Shown here: positions 57,191-64,000 of the stretch, piece by piece
Numbering within the stretch: position 1 is the stretch's first letter
Layout: each line of letters starts with the position of its first letter
NCBI GenBank assembly: GCA_963513935.1
Contig: OY740772.1
Coordinates: forward strand, 101,327,340-101,391,339
Reading direction: 5' to 3'
Source of the DNA: Aphrophora alni
Taxonomy: Eukaryota > Arthropoda > Insecta > Hemiptera > Aphrophoridae
Length of the DNA: 64,000 nt
Notes under the pieces: model-generated
The model's database searches: none
Told to the model about the DNA's origin: nothing
Seen by the model: the letters and a program-made list of their open reading frames with translations, nothing else
Position numbers and translations under genes: made by a program

Positions 57191-58309
57191 GAAACTTGAA
57201 CATTAGTCGAAATTTGTTGCGATTATTAAACTTCCCTATACTTCGAATAAGTAAAACTCCAATAATCAATTACACATAATGTTATTTAAACATCTTTGTA
57301 TTGAATTGTGATTTTCACTTGGGATTATGATGACATGAGTACTTATTGAAGTTTTTTAAATGTTTTATTTAACGTACTGTGGAAGTATAGTAGTTACCAT
57401 GTGTTGATTGAAATATGTGATCGGTAGGCAGTCTGTTTTGAACAGTAAGTTAATTATAGATAATCCTTTGTGTTAAATGGAGCTTTGTGTTTCATAAACT
57501 CTACTGCAGCCTCTGATAATTACTTATTGTAATGAAGTTACTATACACTAAAGCATTATGTATCAAACAATTCCGCTTGAATTTAAATTGTGTAAAGTAT
57601 TGATCTGTTGTAACTGTAACAGCACTATGAAGCATTCAAATTCAATGATAATTCAGTAAATAATTAAGTTTATATTAATCGATTATAGAGTATAAGGTTA
57701 TCATTTACCTATGGTGCCACATGCTGGGAGGTGTTTCCTGTCAGTATTGTATCTTAATCGTAACCTCTGGGATGTTCCTTGAATGGGTACTATCAGTCAA
57801 ATCAACCCAGATTTAAAATAGATATTATTTTCCCATAAATAAGAGCAAGATTAACAGCAGCAAACACATTATGTTTGATAGATAAAACTATTAAGATTAA
57901 AGTCAAATTATAATAACCCTTCTGACCTATAGAGCGGAGAGCGGACACTTGGACAATAATAATGAATAGTAAGAGAAGATTTGAAAAATAAGATTTACAA
58001 GGAAAATATTTGAGCCTATCATTGATAACGGTGTAGGACCCACAGCTAATAAATAGTTGTTTTATATTTTCTTCCTCTTTTTAAATTTTGATTTCAAATA
58101 TAAAAATTTCTCAGTCAACATAGTGTTACGAATTAAAATAGTTTTAGTTAGGAATATAGTCTAAGTTCTTTTTAAGAAGCCGGAATGAAAACAATTATTG
58201 TGACAGACCTGAAAAACTGATGAAATTGCTTACCTTGCAAGCACAGCAGACGCTATAGATACTACAATTATATATTATAAACCCTTGGTTGCGAGGAAAT
58301 GTTGTCAGT
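57191..58309. other. no gene; SR head fragment near 58103
   Basis: AT-rich with no supported gene. TTTCTCAGTCAACATAGTG near 58107 matches the SR head only. Confidence 0.35.
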
Positions 58310-58470
58310 GGGCCAAGATTGATCAAGTGGAGGTGCTGCAGGAATTATTGAAGATAGCCAGACGGACTTGGTGAGTAAGAGCTTCCTAGGAGAACTGAGA
58401 CTTCAGACGAGCATCCATAAGACTGGCAAGCAGGGTTAGCCAACTTCCTCTATAAACCTTATAATTATTA
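58310..58470 (+). other. short coding-like stretch ending near a donor-like GTGAGTAAG
   Basis: One frame reads IDQVEVLQELLKIARRTW before a stop, and GTGAGTAAGA lies right at that point (about 58371). The GC is higher than in the flanks. It could be an exon or a retroelement fragment. A similar pattern of words (LLRIVEEAKTR) occurs near 24790-24830, favouring a repeat. Confidence 0.25.
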
Positions 58471-58689
58471 CAGAGTCAATTAATTAAACTATAACGTAGA
58501 ATCAGATCTGTGAGTCACAACACTTAGTCATTCTGGATTAATAATAATAATAAGAAGAAGAAGATCGTAGCATTGTAATAAGACTGGAGGTGATTTTTCT
58601 TGTTCATATTGTTAATAAATATTAATTGAGTTCTGAACCATTCGATTATATTGAAAATAAAGAACCCAGGCAGTTTAAAGGAACGAATC

Positions 58690-58926
58690 CTAAGAATAGC
58701 TTTAAAAAAAATGGAAAAAAAACGAACATAAAATATAGAATCCTACACCTAGAATACCGAAATAGCATCAAGCTAGGAAAAGAATAAGAGTTGGTAAAGA
58801 GACACCTGATAGAAAAGATGAAAGAGGTATCTGACCAAAGACTTACATAAAAACAAGCCTAGATACAGCTAGGATACATCGGGATCGCCACACCGGTAAT
58901 CACCCTAGGTGAGCCCTTGAGTGTAA
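58690..58926 (+). repeat. dispersed repeat SR, copy 12
   Basis: Blocks CTAGGAAAAGAATAAGAGTT, AAGATGAAAGAGGTATCTGA, CCAAAGACTTACATAAAAAC, CTAGATACAGCTAGGATAC, ATCGGGATCGCCACACCGG and TAATCACCCTAGGTGAGCC are present, with CTTGAG at the 3' end. It is among the best-preserved 3' halves. Confidence 0.8.
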
Positions 58927-58971
58927 GAAAAGTTTTTATGGGCAGCCTGGTTTGATCAAAATATTAAAAGA

Positions 58972-59215
58972 AACTCGCTTAGGCAGATAGGCCATGTAGG
59001 GCGAATGGAGAAATGAATACTGTAAAAAAGATGTATATATTCAAACCAGAAGGCAGAAGAAAAGTTTGTAAACCTCGGAAGGAATCCATCGAGAACGTGA
59101 AAGAATACTAGATTGATGGGAATCAGAAAGTAAAGAAGTGTTAACTAATATACAATGGAATTGTAGAAGCTCTTGGAAGAAACCTGGCGTTGAACCCCAA
59201 AGTGACAAAAAACTC
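58972..59215 (+). pseudogene. LINE reverse transcriptase tail remnant
   Basis: Translation with one frameshift gives LRQIGHVGRMEK, then KKMYIFKPEGRRKVCKPRKE followed by IENVKEY. This matches the familiar C-terminal 'GHV.RM....KK....KP.GRR..GRP..RW.D.V.ED' signature of RTE/CR1-like and related retroelement enzymes. Stops and the frameshift show it is dead, and the catalytic domain is absent. It starts about 45 bp after an SR copy, which may be coincidence. Confidence 0.7.
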
Positions 59216-59978
59216 TTTAAAAGATTTTATATAATTTAATAGAGAATATTCATTTCTCAGATTTACATTTACTCTATTGTTCTATCAAGTCATCCAAAAC
59301 TTGACACTACGTCCTTTACTTGTTAATGAATTTTAAACAATCCGAAATTAAATATAAATTAATTCGGTTTAGTTCAACTGATGCAATGTTCTGGTTGAAT
59401 TTCAATATTTTAAAGTATTTTGTAAATAAATATTTAATGTAATATTTAACCCTTATATTTAATAGTTTTTTTTTCTTCCAGAAATCCAATTTCTTATTCC
59501 AAAACACCATTATTCCTTCTCTTTTATTATTTTGTCCAAACTGGAAACACAAGCAATCTGTTAACTTCAACTTGACGTTATCTAGGTTAGAAAATCACAT
59601 GTTCAAAGCGAACATCCTTTGTATTGTTACGTCAGATAAACAGATGGGCTTTTTGTCATCAAAGAAGAGCTGTAGAATTGTATCTTTTTTCTAAAAAAGT
59701 ACATTGTATATATGTTTGATGAATAAAAAAAGTACATAAATGTAATATATTATTTTTGTTTGTTGTAAAATAGTTTTTACTTATGAACAGACGATTGTAA
59801 TTATCCTATTGACATGAGTTGACTAATTACAATGTTGTATTAAATACCTAAAATATATTATTAGAGTTGTTCAAGATTACAATAACATTTTGAATTACAA
59901 TACTACGGAACATTACAGGAACCAAATAAAAAAATCATTTATCTTTTAACAATTTAATGAAGTTTTGAGCAGCAATAT
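59216..59978. other. no gene or clear element
   Basis: AT-rich. The minus frame at 59316-59570 is dominated by K, F and N codons and has no motif. Confidence 0.4.
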
Positions 59979-60688
59979 TCTTTAGAAAATTTATTTGCGT
60001 ATAGGGCAAATTTTTTTATAGGAGACTGAATGTGAGAGTGGAAGTGTTGAACCTCATTATTCTTTACAAGACCTACTTACGTATTAGGAGAAGTTTTCTG
60101 GAAGACTGAAAGAGAGAGAAAAAATGTTGAACTTCTTTATTATTTAGAAGGCCTTCATGCGTATTGAGAGAAAGTTTTCTATGTGACTGAAAATAAGAAA
60201 TGAAGTATTGAACCTTGTTATTATTTAGAAGGCCTTCATGCGTATTGAGAGAAAGTTTTCTATGAAACTGAAACTATGAAAGGAAGTGTTTAATCTAATT
60301 ATTCTTTGGAAGACCTTCATGGGTATTGGAGAAAGATTTCTGTAAGACTGTAAGTGAGAATGGAAATGTTGAACTTCCTTATTTTTTAGAAGACTTATTT
60401 CAGTATTGGTAGAAAGTTTTCTGCGAGACAGAAATGTGAGAGAGGAAGGTCTTTAAACTTGTTATATTTTAAAATACCTACTTGGTAAGTTTATTGGATA
60501 TTGAAAGTGAGATAAGAAGTGTTGAACGTCGTTATTGTTTAGAAAACCTACTTGCGTATTGGGAGATAGTTTTCTGATAGACTGAAATTAACGAGAGAGG
60601 AATTGTTAAACCTAGTTAATCTTAGAACACCTACATGCGTGTTGGGAGATAGTTTTCGGTGATAATGAAAGAGAGATGTGTAATATGA
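59979..60688 (+). repeat. divergent minisatellite, about nine units of about 80 bp
   Basis: Units repeat the pattern TTTAGAAGACCTACTTGCG, TATTGGGAGAAAGTTTTCT, GACTGAAA, GAGAG, GAAGTGTTGAACCT. Units 3 and 4 (about 60139-60295) are the most alike, sharing TTATTTAGAAGGCCTTCATG and the adjoining CGTATTGAGAGAAAGTTTTC. Unit 7 is shortened. No open frame runs through the array. Confidence 0.9.
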
Positions 60689-60959
60689 GATTCAAAATTG
60701 AACCTTACCGTTATGTATCCTGTCTTGCCAACTGTCACTATTGTCATAAATCATTGTCACCCAGCATCATTCATGCGACCACATCATATCATCGCTTTTT
60801 TTATGGAATTTGTGCTTTTCACCTTTGTTACTTCTCCCTTTGGCATTCTTCTGTTGTTTATTCTCACGACATCGATATCCCATTTCGACCTTTTTATTTT
60901 ACGTACCTTTCTATTAATATAAGAACATGACATCTGACCTAGAGATCTCTATTGTGTTC
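60689..60959. other. GC-richer segment with short overlapping frames
   Basis: Two overlapping plus-strand frames (60676-60930 and 60698-60922) and a basic minus-strand frame of 49 codons (60928 to about 60779, with KRSKWDIDVVRINNRRMPKG) fill the same DNA. The minus-strand one looks most protein-like, but none has a recognisable domain. Confidence 0.2.
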
Positions 60960-61620
60960 ATTAAGAACCTTTTGAAATTAAGGAAAACCAAATCGGAATG
61001 GTTATAACTATGGAGATTCTAAAGAGTTTTTTATTCATATAAAGCTTCTTATGTTATTCAACTTATAGTGCACTGAATTAGATAGAAATTTGCAGATTTC
61101 GTCGGTGCATGTAATGTTACCAACAAAATGTTTCTAAAATAATAGCGATGTTATTGTATAACATGTAATTTTGAACCCTGATTCCCCAAGAAAATGTGAT
61201 GATCTTATAGGTATTTGGATCCGAGTTTCCAATACGGACTTAGTGAAAGGAGGTTTCTTCACATAGCTTGTAGGTTCGTCCAAAACCAAAATATTGTGAC
61301 GAACGGAGCGAGTGGACACTTTTTAATACTTACAGATCTACTAAATTCGTTAGGGCCTAGCTGACGTCAAGAAAGTAGTGATAAATTAAGAGGTTCAGAA
61401 AATCCTGCAAGTAACTGTTTTAAAGAATCTTACCCTACTGTGTAAGACCTTTTGATCTACTAATACAATTTAACATATCCTTCAAAGTTTAAGAATGTAA
61501 CCTTTGGTCATTATATTTAATGAATATGTTTTTTTTTTTTTTTATATATTGTGGTGTTGTAAGTATCATGATGGCCCCCATTAACTTGTTTCTTATTGCA
61601 TATCTATGAACCAAATATTT
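60960..61620 (-). repeat. dispersed repeat R2, longest reverse copy
   Basis: Used here as the reference for the family: GAGATTCTAAAGAGTTTTTT, ATAGTGCACTGAATTAGATAG, TAACATGTAATTTTGAACCC, GATTCCCCAAGAAAATGTGATG, ACGAACGGAGCGAGTGGAC, TAGGGCCTAGCTGACGTCAAG, GTAACTGTTTTAAAG, GTAAGACCTTTTGATC, AATTTAACATATCC and GATGGCCCCCATTAACTTG. The minus frame at 61134-61319 falls inside and is not conserved. Confidence 0.75.
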
Positions 61621-61947
61621 TAACTCGAAGTTGAATTTGGATGTTCTTACATTATTCTATTTAAATTCAACTGAAAGTTAATTCAACTGTATGTTAACAT
61701 TAATACTGTAAGTTAATTGTTTTTAGTAGATGTATAAAATTTAAATCTAGTTAAAAATTTACCGTATAGATCAATTAACTTTGAACCGATCCCATTATTT
61801 TTATAATATAATAATGATAAAATTGATTCATACCTAATTTTTTGTATAAGCTTTAGAAACATAATTTGTTTAAAACAAATTGAAAGGTACAATTTTTTAC
61901 ATTAAATTGCTACTACCAACTTCTAAAGTGAGTATAGGTATGAACAA

Positions 61948-62110
61948 TCTCGAATTACCGTAGCTGGATAATATCATATTCCGTCTAGTCTTGGGCTAGA
62001 TCCTCACTTTTATCTTTCCTGTACAGTTTCACTTGATGAACTGTTGTTCTTTTCCGACCATGATGTTAATAAAGTATTCGAGAGGTTCTTTGTTTATTGT
62101 TCGTTTTGAT
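61948..62110 (-). repeat. dispersed repeat SR, copy 13 (reverse)
   Basis: Complements of family blocks: CGAATTACCGTAGCTGGATA, GTCTTGGGCTAGATCC, TTGTTCTTTTCCGACCATGA and AAAGTATTCGAGAGG. Confidence 0.65.
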
Positions 62111-64000
62111 TTTTTTAAACGCTAGGTTAACCGAGAGCGTTTTAAGCCGTAAATAGCAAGAAAGTTATTTTTCTCATTGTATATTCTATACTTATAATTT
62201 TAATTTGTAATTTAACATGGTTGTTAAATTTATAAGAATTGCTCTTCAAAGTTTTATATATTTCATTAATAACTCCTTTAATAATAACTAACTGTTCAAA
62301 GTATTACCAATAAATATGCAAACTTCAAATGTACGTTGCGATTTACTTAATAGATTAATCCACATTGAACAATACACATTTTTCGTTAATTTAATAATGA
62401 CCAAAAGTCCATAATGAATGTTTTCGTGGAAACTGTAGAAAAAAAGCTGCTTAAGACAAAGTGAAAGATAATTAAATTTCAATATCCAATTGTGATCAAC
62501 TCCAAAGAGGGACAAATTTTAGTTGTGCAACGTGAACATTTCTTTAAACACCATTTTAATAATACAAGTGTAACCCCTAACTCCACCCTATATAAAAAAC
62601 GCTATATTTTTTAATTTAGCCGTCTATCAGAATTTCATCTTAATACCAATTAAAAAACATAAAAACTTTATTACAAATCAAATAAAAACATTATCTCAAT
62701 TCGTAATAATTTTCAAAATCATGGAACAATAGTGGACATTCGTGTCATGTATAAGTTAACAAGACCAAAGCGTAACAATAATTGTCTGACCTATATAACC
62801 AGCGATACAGTAACATTGGAAACTAATCCAAACTATTTGAAATGAAATCGGTTGTATAAAAAGGAATGTAGATTGAACATTCATTTATTTTATTTTATTA
62901 ACTTCTGTCACGAATGTGGTTTACAATTTTAATCCGCTTTGAGAAGGTAAATGTGAAAAAATATCATATAATATATACAATATAATAACATAAGGTAAAT
63001 CCATTTATATTTCCAACTACGGTAAGCAGTTCTAGTTGTGTAAGCCTGTTAAACGGGTTTGTGTGCACGTCCTCTGATTTTTCCTGCATTTCATTATTTA
63101 AAATAATTCGTTTCTAGACTCAATATAGCGTGTTATAGAATAGATGTTTGTGTTACTATTTTTAGGTAGATAGTATTGGGCATTTAGTGAATTTCTTAAT
63201 CTATTGATATATATTTTATATTTTTAATAATTATTAATGTACTTTTAGGTACAGAGATGAGAAGAAGTAATTAAAACGTCACTAAGTAAAAAAAACGCAT
63301 TTTACTTTTACTTTTAGGCATCTGTAATTAGGGAATAAATCTAATATGATCCTAATTACACACAAATAAACATTGTGGTAGTTTGTTTTCTTCCATATTA
63401 TTTTTTGTGTGTGTTAAATTTTGTAAGCACGCCTGTTTCGCCGACTAATTTTTTACTTTAAAACATGTTACTGAAACAGACCAATAAGTTTGATCTAAAC
63501 AAAAGCAACAAACTCACTTGTATTCTACCCATTAGTCCAATAGACTCAGTATTTCGGATATCTCGTTGTTGCAACTAGAGAAGTTACAGCTCAGGCTAGA
63601 TCTCATATAGTATACTCTCGCTTGTCGCTTCTCACGGTAGTATTCAAACTAGAACTACCTAAACAATTTTAATTTTGTTTTTCAATTTTAAATAAATTTG
63701 ATTATATATCAAAATTATTGTTGTTTGTTGTGGCTTGAATGTCAAAAATTATCGCCTTATCATCGCTATAATTGTTAATACTTGTGAACTGCTGCACCAA
63801 CTTTTTAAAACAAAATTTTCGATCCATTTATCGTTTTAAATCATTTAAAAATTCTGTCCCTGACAAAACTTATTTTGTTGTTAAAACGTTTTAGGAAAAT
63901 GGGCAAAATGTTTCGGAAAAAAATTACTAGTTTTCTGGAAAAAAAGTTTATTACTCAATCGATTTTATTCAAATTTTCAGTTTCAATAAAACCTTCAAAT
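62111..64000. other. AT-rich stretch to the window end, no gene
   Basis: No supported gene. The minus frame at 62288-62515 has no motif. The last 60 bases (TACTCAATCGATTTTATTC then AAATTTTCAG) resemble the middle of R4 and may be the start of a further copy that leaves the window. Confidence 0.4.

Noticed and set aside
59979..60688. Tandem units considered as a coding repeat (for example a repeat-domain protein)
   Set aside because: Unit lengths vary and are not all multiples of three; stops occur in every frame.
1..64000. Organisation into operons, prophage, plasmid or defence systems
   Set aside because: There are no long ORFs, ribosome-binding patterns or prokaryotic genes. All recognisable coding remnants are animal-type mobile elements.
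1..64000. Endogenous viral sequence
   Set aside because: No reading frame resembles a viral capsid, glycoprotein or polymerase; reverse-transcriptase remnants are of the non-LTR type.

Overview
The window looks like AT-rich insect nuclear DNA, most likely hemipteran. The evidence is the low GC by eye, the animal-type non-LTR retrotransposon and Tc1/mariner and pogo-like remnants, an interstitial run of the insect telomere motif TTAGG (56692-56721), long (TA)n tracts, and an excess of the palindrome TAGGCCTA. Nothing bacterial, phage or organellar is present, and no complete host gene can be read. The window is best seen as intergenic or intronic DNA filled with transposable-element debris. 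No new functional system is demonstrated.

Layout. 1-5 kb: a fold-back element (519-826), a Tc1/mariner-superfamily relic with about 113-bp inverted ends (1455-2278), and a 713-bp element with clustered 16-bp end repeats and an exact 7-bp target duplication (3284-3996). 6.7-10.5 kb: a 1.47-kb tandem duplication carrying a GC-box/GATA-like module that also occurs inverted at 6720-7000 and again at 28430-28720. 11.5-15 kb: a tRNA-like fragment, a pogo-like element (11644-12662) and a 640-bp fold-back element (14020-14658). 15-25 kb: mostly copies of two dispersed repeat families. 25-43 kb: several 3'-end fragments of LINEs (25970-26460, 37335-37490, 39830-40374, 42589-42816) and another inverted-repeat element (37484-38236). 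43-52 kb: an inverted pair of 0.3-kb repeats, two large palindromes (44583-45115, 50091-50795), microsatellites and two exon-like open stretches (46523-46717 +, 50954-51088 -). 54-64 kb: more of the same families, a 284-bp inverted-repeat element (56112-56406), a LINE relic (58972-59215) and a divergent minisatellite of nine units of about 80 bp (59979-60688).

Two unnamed families dominate. Family SR (about 200-270 bp) has thirteen recognisable copies plus two partial ones, in both orientations. Family R2 (up to about 0.9 kb) has about eleven copies. Several unrelated-looking fold-back elements share a hairpin of the form CTGA-A/G-GATG, stem-loop, GAAAC, which resembles the hammerhead ribozyme core known from Penelope-like and other retroelements. 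All family names (SR, R2, R4, R5, R6, M) are local labels, and boundaries were read by eye and are approximate.
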